Shown: positions 25,595 through 34,253 of the stretch, one piece after another
Position numbering within the stretch: position 1 is the first letter of the stretch
Layout of the letters: each line of letters begins with the position of its first letter
From: an uncultured Lachnospiraceae bacterium
Lineage (GTDB): Bacteria > Bacillota > Clostridia > Lachnospirales > Lachnospiraceae
Reading direction: 5' to 3'
DNA: 64,000 nt
Assembly (NCBI GenBank): GCA_910578085.1
Contig: CAJTPM010000004.1
Location: 1-64,000 of the forward strand
Position numbers and translations under genes: made by a program
Notes under the pieces: generated by a model
What the model was told of the DNA's origin: nothing
Databases searched by the model: none
The model's input: only the letters and a program-made list of their open reading frames with translations

Positions 25595-26500
25595 ATGGCA
25601 ATCAGTAAAAAAAATCAGGGCCTGCTTAATCTTGTCAAAAGAGTGCATGGCGTTGTGGAAAATGTGGATATTGAAAAGCACAGGCAGTCTCAGGATCAGA
25701 TCGGCGCTCTGTTCGGGCAGAATAAGTCCATTTTGATCCGGGAAGCGGATATCGACGGCATGTATGGAGAATGGCTGTGTGTAAACAGGGCTCATATGAA
25801 AAAATATGTGATACTGTATTGCCATGGGGGCGGCTATTCCACCGGCAGCAGCATTTACGGCCGTACGCTGACTACGAGGCTTGCGTCATCCACCTCCATG
25901 GATGTGTTGAGCTTTGATTACAGGCTGGCGCCGGAACATCCTTACCCGGCGGCCATTGAGGATGCGGTAAATACATGGAACCATCTGATGATGTTCGGCT
26001 ATGGGGCCCGGGACGTGATTCTGGCGGGGGATTCCGCAGGAGGTAATCTGGCGCTTGCGCTGACGCTTCGGCTGAAGGAAGAAGGACGGCTTCTGCCCAG
26101 GGGCATCGTGCTGCTTTCTCCCTGGACGGATCTGACTTCTTCAGGGAAGTCCCATCAGACGAAGGAGGGAATCGACCCGGTGTTGAACGCCGCCTATCTG
26201 GAGGAGGCTATAGAAAGTTATCTGGGACCGGGATACGACAGAGAACTGTTGAAGGATCCGTCAGTTTCTCCTCTGTTCGGGGATTTTGCGAGTTTTCCGC
26301 CCACTTATATTCAGGTGGGGGATCAGGAGATTCTGCACAGCGACAGCGTACTGTTGTATAAAAAGATGCAGCAGGCAGGGGTAAACGTGACACTGGATGT
26401 ATTTAAGGGCATGTGGCATGTGTTTCAGATGTCGCCTTTTAAGACGGCAGCTGAGGCGATAGATAAGAATGCAGAGTTTATTTTCAGTATCTGCAGATAG
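25595..26500 (+). CDS. Alpha/beta hydrolase, HSL-type esterase
   Basis: A 301-aa esterase/lipase of the hormone-sensitive-lipase group. The oxyanion motif is YCHGGGYSTGS, the nucleophile elbow is LAGDSAGGNLALAL, the acid is in QVGDQEIL, and the base is in GMWHVFQ, so the triad is complete. No signal peptide is seen, so it acts in the cytoplasm on short or medium acyl esters. It diverges from the acyltransferase gene and precedes the DAHP synthase gene by about 20 bases. Its natural substrate is unknown. Confidence 0.88.
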   Translation: MAISKKNQGLLNLVKRVHGVVENVDIEKHRQSQDQIGALFGQNKSILIREADIDGMYGEWLCVNRAHMKKYVILYCHGGGYSTGSSIYGRTLTTRLASSTSMDVLSFDYRLAPEHPYPAAIEDAVNTWNHLMMFGYGARDVILAGDSAGGNLALALTLRLKEEGRLLPRGIVLLSPWTDLTSSGKSHQTKEGIDPVLNAAYLEEAIESYLGPGYDRELLKDPSVSPLFGDFASFPPTYIQVGDQEILHSDSVLLYKKMQQAGVNVTLDVFKGMWHVFQMSPFKTAAEAIDKNAEFIFSICR

Positions 26501-26520
26501 GAAAAGAGGTGGCTTTTGTG

Positions 26521-27549
26521 ATGGAAATGGAATTTTTGCGGAAACTTCCGACTCCTCAGGAGGTCAAGGAAGAGTTTCCTTTATCAATAGAAATAGAACA
26601 GATCAAAGAAAAGAGAGACCGGAATCTGCGGGATATTTTTGAGGGGAAGGAGGACAGGCTGATCCTGCTGATCGGTCCTTGTTCGGCGGACAATGAAGAT
26701 GCGGTTTTAGATTATCTTTGCAGGCTGCGGAAGGTGGCTGAAAAGGTAAAAGATAAAATTTTTATAGTACCCAGGATATATACCAATAAGCCGAGAACCA
26801 TCGGCGCCGGCTACAAGGGGATGCTGCATCAGCCGGATCCGGAGCGGGGAACGGATATGCTCAAAGGGATCATCGCGATCCGGGAGCTTCACACGAGAGC
26901 GGTGAAGGAGACCGGCTTTACCTGTGCGGACGAGATGCTTTACCCGGAAAATCACCGCTATCTGTCGGATCTTTTGGCCTATGTGGCGGTGGGAGCCCGG
27001 TCTGTGGAGGATCAGCAGCACAGACTGACGGCCAGCGGGCTGGGTATCCCTGTGGGGATGAAGAATCCTACGGGCGGCGATCTGACGGTCATGATGAATT
27101 CCATGATTGCGGCGCAGTGCGGCCATACCTTTCTGTACAGGGGCTGGGAAGTGCGGACGAAGGGAAATCCCTATGCCCATGCGATCCTGCGCGGTTACGT
27201 GGATAAATTCGGAAGAAATATGCCGAACTACCACTACGAGGATCTGCGGTATGTGCTGGAATTGTATCATGAGAGGGAGTTCGCGAATCCGGCGGTGATC
27301 ATAGATACCAACCACTCCAATTCCGGCAAGGAATATATGGAGCAGATCCGGATCAGCAAGGATGTGATCCACAGCTGCCACATGTCCGGCGAGATCCGGA
27401 AGCTGGTAAAAGGGCTGATGATAGAAAGCTACATTGAGGACGGCTCGCAGAAGATCGGGGCCCACTGTTACGGAAAGTCCATCACAGATCCCTGTCTGGG
27501 ATGGGATAAATCGGAACGGCTGATTTATGAACTGGCGGAAGCATGGTGA
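26521..27549 (+). CDS. aroF: 3-deoxy-7-phosphoheptulonate (DAHP) synthase, type I
   Basis: DAHP synthase condenses PEP and erythrose-4-phosphate, the entry to aromatic amino acid synthesis. The 342-aa protein carries LIGPCSADNEDAV, PRIYTNKPRT, GMKNPTGGDL and the metal-site IDTNHSNSGK, all expected for the class I-alpha enzyme (AroF/G/H type). ATG 26521 is used; GTG codons at 26509 and 26518 are alternatives, with AGAGG just upstream. The symbol is generic because I cannot tell which feedback form this is. It follows the hydrolase gene closely and stands apart from other aro genes. Confidence 0.93.
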   Translation: MEMEFLRKLPTPQEVKEEFPLSIEIEQIKEKRDRNLRDIFEGKEDRLILLIGPCSADNEDAVLDYLCRLRKVAEKVKDKIFIVPRIYTNKPRTIGAGYKGMLHQPDPERGTDMLKGIIAIRELHTRAVKETGFTCADEMLYPENHRYLSDLLAYVAVGARSVEDQQHRLTASGLGIPVGMKNPTGGDLTVMMNSMIAAQCGHTFLYRGWEVRTKGNPYAHAILRGYVDKFGRNMPNYHYEDLRYVLELYHEREFANPAVIIDTNHSNSGKEYMEQIRISKDVIHSCHMSGEIRKLVKGLMIESYIEDGSQKIGAHCYGKSITDPCLGWDKSERLIYELAEAW

Positions 27550-27594
27550 GGATTGCTGACGTATATGCTGCTATCATACTGACGTCTGTCGGAG

Positions 27595-27711
27595 CGAGTG
27601 TGCATCGCGAAGCGTACCATGCCTGGAAGACATGGTATAATATCGACATATATTATGTCAGCGCCGAACAAAGTGAGTGTGCACCTCAAGGCACAGCATG
27701 TCGGAAGACAT
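27595..27711. repeat. Degenerate direct repeat with internal hairpins upstream of the MBOAT gene
   Basis: GAGTGTGCA occurs at 27596-27604 and 27675-27683. Each copy is followed by a CATG-centred hairpin ending GGAAGACAT: TACCATG/CATGGTA at 27615-27637 and ATGTC-GGAA-GACAT at 27698-27711. Between them GACATA-TAT-TATGTC (27645-27659) is a perfect inverted repeat. No gene is evident between 27550 and 27745. Confidence 0.55.
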
Positions 27712-27745
27712 AACAGGATAGCAGCGGGAGAGGAGCGAAAAGGAC

Positions 27746-29152
27746 ATGGTGTTCAGCAGTCTGGAGTTTTTGTTCCTGTTTCTGCCTCTGTTTTTACTGA
27801 TATATTATGTACTGCCTCTGCGGGGAAAAAATGTGTTCCTGTTTTTTGGCAGTCTGGTTTTTTATGGTTTTGGGATATCCTGGAACATTTATTATCTGGG
27901 ACTTATTATTGCTTCCGTCTTTTTCAATTTTCTGGCGGCGGAGGCAATAGAGAGCTGTAAGAGAAAGAGGAGAATCAAAAACGGTGAGGAGACCGCAGGA
28001 AAGACAGGGTTCGGGGAGAAAGTAATCCTGATACTGGGGCTTTGCTACAATTTCGGGCTTTTGCTGTTTTTCAAATACGCGGGATTTTTTGTGGAAAATA
28101 TTGTTCTGCCCATAGGAATCAGCTTTTATACCTTTCAGATCACTTCCTATCTGATCGATGTGTACAAAAGGAAAATAAGGGCGGAACAGGATATGATGCG
28201 GCTGGGGGCTTATCTTACCATGTTTCCGCAGCTGATCGCCGGCCCTATCGTGACCTACAGCGAGGTGCGGGGGCAGCTGCGCAGAAGGAAGATCACCTTT
28301 ATGGGCTGCAATCACGGGCTGCAGATCTTTACGCTGGGACTGGGATTTAAAGTACTCCTTGCCAATCAGCTCGGTAATCTGTGGGAGGATATCCAGACCA
28401 TCGGCTATGAGAGTATTTCGACGCCGCTGGCATGGCTGGGGATTCTGGCCTTCAGTCTGCAGATCTATTTTGATTTTTACGGGTATTCCCTGATGGCGGT
28501 GGGGCTTGGAAAGCTGCTGGGATTCGGGATTCCCGACAATTTCAGACAGCCTTACATGGCTTTGTCCATGACGGAATTCTGGCGGCGCTGGCATATTACG
28601 CTGGGGCGGTGGTTCAGAGAGTATGTCTATATTCCCCTTGGCGGAAACAGAAAGGGAAAGGCAAGACAGATCTTCAATATGTTCGTTGTCTGGTTTCTGA
28701 CGGGGCTCTGGCACGGCGCCAACTGGAATTTTATTTTCTGGGGACTGTTTTTGTTTACTGTTTTGTGTGTGGAGAAGGCAGGGCTTCTGAAAATACTGGA
28801 GAGATGGAAAGTGTTCGGGCGCCTTTACATGTGTTTTCTGATTCCGGTGAGCTGGACCTTATTTGCGATTACAGATTTCACGCAGTTAAAGATTTATCTG
28901 TCAAAGCTGTTCCCGGTTCTGACGCAGGGCAGCCAGGCTGTGGTTTTTGCCGGAGATTTTGAAAAGTATGTGGAGATGTACGGGATCGGGCTGGTGATCG
29001 GACTTGTCTGCTGTACCGGTCTTGTGGAGAAGATTTTTATCAGATGGCGGCATAAATTCTGGATGTCCCTTCTGCTGCTCAGTATTTTCGGGGCCTCGGT
29101 TTACTGTATGTACAGGGGCCTGAATGATCCGTTTTTGTATTACCGCTTTTAG
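27746..29152 (+). CDS. MBOAT-family membrane O-acyltransferase
   Basis: A 468-aa polytopic protein of the AlgI/DltB type. It has the family marks PIGISFYTFQITSYLIDVY, FWRRWHITLGRWFREYVYIP, YIPLGGNRKG and the catalytic histidine in LWHGANWNFIFWG. Such proteins move acetyl groups across the membrane onto cell-surface polymers. The next gene, 23 bases on, is an SGNH hydrolase with an N-terminal anchor, the usual extracellular partner that finishes transfer. GGAGAGG lies upstream of the ATG. The acceptor polymer cannot be told from here; no dlt genes are adjacent. Confidence 0.93.
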   Translation: MVFSSLEFLFLFLPLFLLIYYVLPLRGKNVFLFFGSLVFYGFGISWNIYYLGLIIASVFFNFLAAEAIESCKRKRRIKNGEETAGKTGFGEKVILILGLCYNFGLLLFFKYAGFFVENIVLPIGISFYTFQITSYLIDVYKRKIRAEQDMMRLGAYLTMFPQLIAGPIVTYSEVRGQLRRRKITFMGCNHGLQIFTLGLGFKVLLANQLGNLWEDIQTIGYESISTPLAWLGILAFSLQIYFDFYGYSLMAVGLGKLLGFGIPDNFRQPYMALSMTEFWRRWHITLGRWFREYVYIPLGGNRKGKARQIFNMFVVWFLTGLWHGANWNFIFWGLFLFTVLCVEKAGLLKILERWKVFGRLYMCFLIPVSWTLFAITDFTQLKIYLSKLFPVLTQGSQAVVFAGDFEKYVEMYGIGLVIGLVCCTGLVEKIFIRWRHKFWMSLLLLSIFGASVYCMYRGLNDPFLYYRF

Positions 29153-29175
29153 AGGAGGAATGAAGGGATTTATCT

Positions 29176-30069
29176 ATGAGAAAATATCATTATCTGATCC
29201 TGTTTTTGATCGGATTTGTTGTGGTGTGGCCTTTTGTGCTGCGCAAGTTATCTATAGAATGGGAAAAAAGTACGGAGGCTTTTGGCAAACGGCTGGAAAC
29301 AGGGCTTCCCGGGGAGGAGAGCACCGGAGATTGGGAGGAGACTGTCTCCGGAAATGGGACAGTGTCAGGAAATGAGACGGTGTCGGGGAATGAAACGGTT
29401 TCCGGGAATGAGACAGTTTCCGGAAATGAGGTCCTGACGGAGGGCGCAGAGGAGGTCGGAGAACATCAGGAAGACGAGGCGGAAGCGTCCGGGGAAGAGT
29501 TGACGCCGGAGGAGTTTTTTAAAGATACGCTGTTTATCGGGGATTCCCGTACCATGGGCCTGGCGGAGTATGCGGATCTGGGCGGTGCGGAAGTGTTCGC
29601 CAATACCGGGATGAACATATACAGGCTTTATTCCATGAAAAATGCGGTGCGCGACAGAGAGCCCTGGTTAGAGGATATTCTGGCGAAGAAGCAGTACCGC
29701 AGGATCTATCTGATGTCAGGGATCAATGAACTGGGGTATGATGAAGCCCAGACTGTGAAACGTTTTGAGGAAGAGGTTTTGAAACTGAAAGAACTGCAGC
29801 CGGAGGCGGAGATCATTCTGGAGGCGAACCTGCATGTGACATCGGAGCGGTCGGAAAAGGAAGCAATTTTTAACAACGAGGGAATTGACAGGATCAACGA
29901 TTATATCCGGCAGATTGCGGAAAAGCACGGATTTTCCTATATCGATGTGAATGAGATCTTTGATGACGATACGGGTGGACTGACGCCGGAGTACACCCAT
30001 GACCAGGTGCACGTGCTGGGAAAATATTACCAGGAATGGGCGGACTGGATCAGGAAAAACGGGATTTAA
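29176..30069 (+). CDS. Membrane-anchored SGNH/GDSL hydrolase-like protein
   Basis: A 297-aa protein with an N-terminal membrane anchor (about residues 7-25). A linker holds five TVSGNE/G hexapeptides (residues 56-85). An SGNH domain starts near residue 115: TLFIGDSRTMGLAEY carries the serine, SGINELGYDE carries the Asn block, and YTHDQVHVLGKYY carries the Asp/His pair. It is coupled to the upstream MBOAT gene and probably acts outside the membrane as the acetyltransferase/esterase partner. The hexapeptide repeat is encoded by five 18-base units at 29341-29430 and may vary in number between strains. Confidence 0.88.
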   Translation: MRKYHYLILFLIGFVVVWPFVLRKLSIEWEKSTEAFGKRLETGLPGEESTGDWEETVSGNGTVSGNETVSGNETVSGNETVSGNEVLTEGAEEVGEHQEDEAEASGEELTPEEFFKDTLFIGDSRTMGLAEYADLGGAEVFANTGMNIYRLYSMKNAVRDREPWLEDILAKKQYRRIYLMSGINELGYDEAQTVKRFEEEVLKLKELQPEAEIILEANLHVTSERSEKEAIFNNEGIDRINDYIRQIAEKHGFSYIDVNEIFDDDTGGLTPEYTHDQVHVLGKYYQEWADWIRKNGI

Positions 30070-30103
30070 AAGAAAGTATATCATAAAAATAGAAAAATCT
30101 TTT

Positions 30104-30132
30104 TGAAACTTTTTGCAGCGGGTATCTGTCTA
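30104..30132 (+). promoter_or_regulatory. Probable ECF-sigma-dependent promoter (autoregulation)
   Basis: TGAAAC (30104-30109), followed after 17 bases by TGTCTA (30127-30132) and ATGGGTAC, resembles the GAAAC/CGTC promoters used by Firmicute ECF factors. It sits 75 bases before an ECF sigma gene, so self-activation is likely. Confidence 0.6.
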
Positions 30133-30206
30133 ATGGGTACAGTACCGGGAAATAGTTTTAAAAAGATTTTTTGTTTGAGATAATGTGAAACCGCGGCGGA
30201 GGAAGG

Positions 30207-30788
30207 ATGGAAATGAGAACGGAAAAAGAGATAGGAAGAGATAAAAGATCAGAGGAGGCCAGGGATAAGCATGGAAAAAAAGAGAAGGATACAGAGAATA
30301 ACTGCGTGGAGAGGGACTGGGACAAGGGCGGACTGATCCGGAAGATCCTGCTGGAGCATTATGAAAGTTACTACAGACTGGCGTATGCCTATGTGCATAA
30401 CGAGGCGGATGCCATGGACATCGTACAGGAGGGTGCATACAGGGCAATGCTTAAGGCGGACACTCTGCGGGAGGAACGTTTCGCGGGAACCTGGGTGTAC
30501 CGGATCATGATCAATGAGGCGAAGGAGTATCTGAGAAAAAACAGAAGAGACGTGGGAGAACTTAAAGAAAATCTGGAGGCGCCCGCGCAGCACTACAGGG
30601 ATATGGATCTGGAAGAAGCAGTGGGGAAGCTGTCTGAGATGGAGCGGACGTTAATCATTCTGCGGTTTTACGAAGATAAACAGCTTTCGGAGATTGCGGA
30701 GATTTTGGAGGAGAATCTGAGCACGGTGAAAAGCAGACTTTACAGGACTTTGGGAAAACTGCGGGCGGAGTTGGCAAAGAAACGGTAG
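30207..30788 (+). CDS. ECF RNA polymerase sigma factor (SigV/SigX-like)
   Basis: A 193-aa sigma-70-family protein with an unusually long charged N-terminal tail of about 40 residues. Sigma region 2 (YYRLAYAYVHNEADAMDIVQ, then TWVYRIMINEAKEYLRKN) and region 4 (LRFYEDKQLSEIAEIL, then LSTVKSRLYRTLGKLR) are both intact. GGAGG precedes the ATG. The next gene encodes a membrane protein with a DUF3298-like extracellular domain, an RsiV-type anti-sigma factor, so the pair probably answers a cell-envelope signal. A later in-frame Met could shorten the tail. Confidence 0.92.
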   Translation: MEMRTEKEIGRDKRSEEARDKHGKKEKDTENNCVERDWDKGGLIRKILLEHYESYYRLAYAYVHNEADAMDIVQEGAYRAMLKADTLREERFAGTWVYRIMINEAKEYLRKNRRDVGELKENLEAPAQHYRDMDLEEAVGKLSEMERTLIILRFYEDKQLSEIAEILEENLSTVKSRLYRTLGKLRAELAKKR

Positions 30789-30951
30789 ACAGAAGAGAGC
30801 TTTTGAAGCGTGAAAGGCTAAGGAGAAGAAAGAGTTTTTGGAGAGGGGCATAAGAGAGGAACAGAAAAGTGTTCGGGAAATATTGTTTGACGCGGAGAAA
30901 AAGAGGAAGCGGTTTACAGTCATATGCCGGAAAGCGGCGGAAAGGCAGGTC

Positions 30952-32088
30952 ATGGGAATGAAAGAACAGGAAAATAGGGATTACAGAGATATGGAGGAAA
31001 GACTTTCGGCAGCGAGAGAGGACTATCAGAAAATTCCGGTGCCGGAAGAGATGCTGTCGAGGCTGGAAGACGGAATTGCCAGAGCAGAGAAGGAAAAAGA
31101 GCTGGAAAGGACGGAAGAAGGACAGAGAACGAGGGATGGATCGGGGGAGTGGAAGCTGGAAAGAGGAGGAATGGAAATGAAAAACCGGAGTTGGGAAGAC
31201 AAAAGGGAATTACGGCATCATAAAAGAAAGATGATCGGATTCAGAATCACTGCGGCTGTAGCAGCGGCTGCGGCAGTGCTTGTGATCCTGCCGAATACGG
31301 GAGCGGGGGCAGCTCATGCGATGGGGGCGCTTCCGGTGGTCGGAAAGCTGTTTCAGGCGGTGACGTTCAGGGATTATCAGTATGAGAGCGACCGGTTTGA
31401 CGCCGATGTGGAAGTGCCTCAGATCCGGGTGGATGATATGGCGAATGAAGCGGCAGATACTGACGGTATGGGATCAGGAAGCAATGCTGCAAGGGGGGAT
31501 GCTGAGACGACAGACAGCGCTTCGGACGGCCAGAGCGGAGAGAAATCTTCTGATCAGATGCAGGGGACTGTGGAGCAGATCAACTTTGACATTGAGAAAG
31601 TGACGAATCAGCTGATCGAGGAATTCCAGGAATCGGCGGATCTGGGGGAAAGCTACGGTTCTCTGGACATTCATCATGAGACGGTGACGGATAATGATAA
31701 ATATTTTACACTGAAACTGTCTCTGTACCGGGGGGCAGGCAGCGGGTTCCAGAGTTATAAATTCTATACGATCGATAAGAAAACGGGAAAACAGCTGCAG
31801 ATTGGGGATCTCTTCCGGGAAGGCAGTAATTATAATGAAACGCTCAGCGAAAATATTAAAGAGCAGATGCGGGCAAGGATGGCGGAAGATGAGATGAATA
31901 TGTACTGGGTAGATTATGATGAGGTGGCAGAATGGAACTTTGAGAGACTGAAGGCGGATCAGAATTTCTACTTTGATGGGACAGGAAATCTTGTGATCGT
32001 ATTTGATGAGTATGAGGTGGCGCCGGGGTATATGGGAGCCCAGGAGTTTACGGTGGAGAGAGAAGTGTTTGAGGGATTGCTGAAATAA
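30952..32088 (+). CDS. RsiV-like anti-sigma factor with DUF3298-type domain
   Basis: A 378-aa protein starts at ATG 30952 (AAAGGCAGG upstream); an upstream TTG at 30838 opens the same frame. The cytoplasmic part contains PVPEEMLSRLEDGIARAEKE. A membrane helix lies near residues 95-117 (ITAAVAAAAAVLVIL). The external part has INFDIEKVTNQLIEEF, LYRGAGSGFQSYKFYTID, LQIGDLF and IVFDEYEVAPGYMG, the pattern of DUF3298/RsiV. In Bacillus and Clostridioides, RsiV binds lysozyme and is then cleaved to free SigV. The same logic here is inference. A Ser/Asp-rich linker (residues 150-190) separates the helix from the domain. Confidence 0.82.
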   Translation: MGMKEQENRDYRDMEERLSAAREDYQKIPVPEEMLSRLEDGIARAEKEKELERTEEGQRTRDGSGEWKLERGGMEMKNRSWEDKRELRHHKRKMIGFRITAAVAAAAAVLVILPNTGAGAAHAMGALPVVGKLFQAVTFRDYQYESDRFDADVEVPQIRVDDMANEAADTDGMGSGSNAARGDAETTDSASDGQSGEKSSDQMQGTVEQINFDIEKVTNQLIEEFQESADLGESYGSLDIHHETVTDNDKYFTLKLSLYRGAGSGFQSYKFYTIDKKTGKQLQIGDLFREGSNYNETLSENIKEQMRARMAEDEMNMYWVDYDEVAEWNFERLKADQNFYFDGTGNLVIVFDEYEVAPGYMGAQEFTVEREVFEGLLK

Positions 32089-32158
32089 AGGGGCACCTTG
32101 TCAAGGTGCTAACCAAATGGCATTGACCATAAATAGTAACAGGAGTATCAACTGACGG

Positions 32159-32184
32159 CGGCGCAGAGAAATCTGCGCCGTTTT
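32159..32184 (+). terminator. Terminator of the first ECF operon
   Basis: CGGCGCAGA-GAAA-TCTGCGCCG (32159-32180) is a perfect 9-bp stem with a GAAA tetraloop, followed by TTTT. It lies about 70 bases after the anti-sigma stop codon. Confidence 0.75.
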
Positions 32185-32205
32185 GCAATCCGCGATGATA
32201 TCTGC

Positions 32206-32340
32206 TACGATAAGCCGAAGGTGTTCGTTGCGATAAGCGATAGCGTTCGTTGCGATAAGCCGAAGGTGTTCGTTGCGATAAGCCGAAGGTGTTCGTTGCG
32301 ATAAGCGATAGCATTCATTACGATAAGCGGAAATATTTAT
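32206..32340. repeat. Tandem array of six 22/23-bp units
   Basis: Six head-to-tail units of the form TGCGATAAGCCGAAGGTGTTC plus GT, or the shorter TGCGATAAGCGATAGCGTTC form, start at 32206, 32229, 32251, 32274, 32297 and 32319. A decayed seventh unit follows at 32341. The first four are near-identical, and the last two drift toward A/T. There are no spacers, so it is not a CRISPR. It occupies the gap between two ECF operons. Confidence 0.85.
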
Positions 32341-32579
32341 TATGATAAATGACAGGAAAATTAAAAAAAGTGTAAGATCAGCATGATAAAAAACGGAGTA
32401 ATAAATGAAAGGGATGAAGGAACAAAAGTTCCTCAGAACCTGATTTGGCACACCGGCCGGGTGTCCTGTAAGCTTACGGAAATTTTCAGAAAGAAAAATC
32501 AGATCTGCGTGCAGATATAATTTATGTAGTTATGTGCGGCCGAAAAACCGGCAGGTTAAAAGCCGCATGGAGGGGATAA
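32341..32579. other. Leader region of the second ECF operon
   Basis: No gene is supported here. GGCACACCGGCCGGGTGTCC (about 32446-32465) is a near-perfect palindrome and GTAAGCTTAC follows at 32468-32477. The ribosome site GGAGGGG stands before ATG 32580. No clear promoter was fixed. Confidence 0.4.
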
Positions 32580-33137
32580 ATGAAAGCAAAGGAAGACAAT
32601 TTTGTGGAATGGATCAAAAAAAGAAGGGAGGAAGGTATTCTCTATGTGATGGAAACCTACGGAGGGCTTTTGTATTCCATTGTCAGAAAGCGGTTATTTA
32701 TGGCGCCGGACAGGATCGAAGAATGTATGAACGATGTTTTCCTTGGCATCTGGAAGAACATAGACAGCTTTGACGAAAGCAGAGGTACTTTCAAAAACTG
32801 GGCGGCGGGGGTTGCGAGACTGGAAGCGTTAGATACCCTGCGCAGGATTCAAAGAGAACTGCGGTTTCAGAAGGTTTCCCTGGAGGATGTGGATATTTCC
32901 GGGGAGGACAGGGAGCTTTTGGCTCTCACAGAGAGAGAGCTTTCCGATGAGACAGAAGAGATCCTGCAGTATTTAAGCGGGAGGGATCAGGAGCTGTTCC
33001 GGCGGATCTTTCTGGAGGAAGAGGAACCGGAAAAGGCGGGGGAGGCGCTTGGCATCAGCAGAGACAATGTATATGTGCGGATCTTTCGGGGAAAACAGAA
33101 GATCCGCAGAAAATTAAAGGAAAGGGAGAGGGCATGA
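32580..33137 (+). CDS. ECF RNA polymerase sigma factor paired with DUF4179 anti-sigma
   Basis: A 185-aa sigma-70-family protein. Region 2 is represented by YGGLLYSIVRKRLFMAPDRI and DVFLGIWKNIDSFDESRGTF, and region 4 by YLSGRDQELFRRIFLEEEEP and LGISRDNVYVRIFRGKQKI. GGAGGGGATAA precedes the ATG. Its stop overlaps the start of the DUF4179 gene, the usual arrangement for this sigma group in Lachnospiraceae. The signal and regulon are unknown. Confidence 0.9.
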   Translation: MKAKEDNFVEWIKKRREEGILYVMETYGGLLYSIVRKRLFMAPDRIEECMNDVFLGIWKNIDSFDESRGTFKNWAAGVARLEALDTLRRIQRELRFQKVSLEDVDISGEDRELLALTERELSDETEEILQYLSGRDQELFRRIFLEEEEPEKAGEALGISRDNVYVRIFRGKQKIRRKLKERERA

Positions 33138-34201
33138 TGATGAAAAGAGAGGCCTATGAACTGGCAAACAGCATAAAAACGGAGTGTGGCACAGACAAGG
33201 ACCAACTGACAGAGTGCCCTGGCGATGTGGAGATGAAAAAATATAAAAATCATATTTTACAGGAAATCAGAAGAGAGAAAAACAAAAAAAGAAGGACTTT
33301 TCGGGGCGGCATAGCGGCGGCCTGCGCAGCAGCTATTCTGTTGACAGGAACCCTATTTTTTGATGATGAGGTTCATGCCATGATCAACCAGATCAGCTGG
33401 AATATCGGAAGTGCGCTGGGCCTTGCCGGGGATCTGGCAGATTACAGGGAGGTTGTAAACACTTCTGTGGCGGACAATGGATATGTTGTCACATTACAGG
33501 AGGCCGTAGTCAGTGAGGAGAAACTTGTGGTGAACTATACCTTGCAGCGGGAAGACGGCGGGGCGATCAGTATGCCTGATCCGCTTGCACTGCCGAATCT
33601 GGATGGCACGTTGTATATCAATGGGAAGAATGTGACCGGCGCCGTAGGGGGCAGCAGCGAATTTCTGGATGAGGAGCATACTGCAGTAGGTATGGTATCA
33701 GAGTATTTTTTACATGATATGGATCTTTCTGGCGAGAATGATTTTCAGATCCATATCCGTGGAGACAGGATTGACGATGGCATAAAAGGCAAATGGAATT
33801 TTTCCTTCAAAGCGGATGGCTCGCTTCTGCTTGCGGACACGAAACGGACAGCAATCGGAAAAACATTTGAGCTTCCGAATGGCGGAACGATCACCCTCGA
33901 TGAATTTACGTCCAATGAACTGGAACAGAGGATTTCCTATTCTCTTTCTGAGGGTTCCGATTATTTGTTTAAGGTGGAGGCGGAGGATTCAAACGGCAAT
34001 CAGGCGGAGTTTGATGTGCGGATACAGGATAAGGATTCCGGTCATATGCAGAATCAGGAGATTCTGGAGGACGGCAGACTGAATGGAGAGGCGGGCCTGG
34101 TAACGATGACGCTCTATGCGGTGGAAATGCCGAAAGAGAGCGGGCGGATGAGCGAAGATTATATTCAGATCGGGGAGCCCTTTACTATAGAGCTTCCGTA
34201 G
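33134..34201 (+). CDS. DUF4179-domain membrane anti-sigma factor
   Basis: A 355-aa protein with a cytoplasmic N-terminal 55 residues (YKNHILQEIRREKNKKRR), a membrane helix at about residues 57-78 (GGIAAACAAAILLTGTLFF), and a beta-rich external region. DUF4179 begins right after the helix (DDEVHAMINQISWNIGSALG), followed by immunoglobulin-like strands (VVSEEKLVVNYTLQRE; GKTFELPNGGTITLDEF). It overlaps the sigma gene by 4 bases, so the two are translated together. By analogy it holds the sigma factor inactive until an envelope signal arrives. It ends just before a bidirectional terminator. Confidence 0.85.
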   Translation: MMMKREAYELANSIKTECGTDKDQLTECPGDVEMKKYKNHILQEIRREKNKKRRTFRGGIAAACAAAILLTGTLFFDDEVHAMINQISWNIGSALGLAGDLADYREVVNTSVADNGYVVTLQEAVVSEEKLVVNYTLQREDGGAISMPDPLALPNLDGTLYINGKNVTGAVGGSSEFLDEEHTAVGMVSEYFLHDMDLSGENDFQIHIRGDRIDDGIKGKWNFSFKADGSLLLADTKRTAIGKTFELPNGGTITLDEFTSNELEQRISYSLSEGSDYLFKVEAEDSNGNQAEFDVRIQDKDSGHMQNQEILEDGRLNGEAGLVTMTLYAVEMPKESGRMSEDYIQIGEPFTIELP

Positions 34202-34227
34202 AGGGAAAACATAAATTTATTTCGAAA

Positions 34228-34253
34228 ATCCGGGGCTATATTCGGCCCCGGAT
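34228..34253. terminator. Bidirectional terminator between the DUF4179 gene and bceB-like gene
   Basis: ATCCGGGGC (34228-34236) pairs perfectly with GCCCCGGAT (34245-34253), with ATTTCTC on one side and, reading the other strand, TTTTCGAAAT on the other. It covers the stop codon of the minus-strand permease gene. Confidence 0.7.

Noticed and set aside
27794..28714. 306-codon minus-strand frame opposite the MBOAT gene
   Set aside because: It is a shadow of the MBOAT coding sequence, with His/Gln/Pro-rich composition typical of reverse reading.
32206..32340. CRISPR array
   Set aside because: Units are contiguous with no unique spacers, and no cas genes are present.
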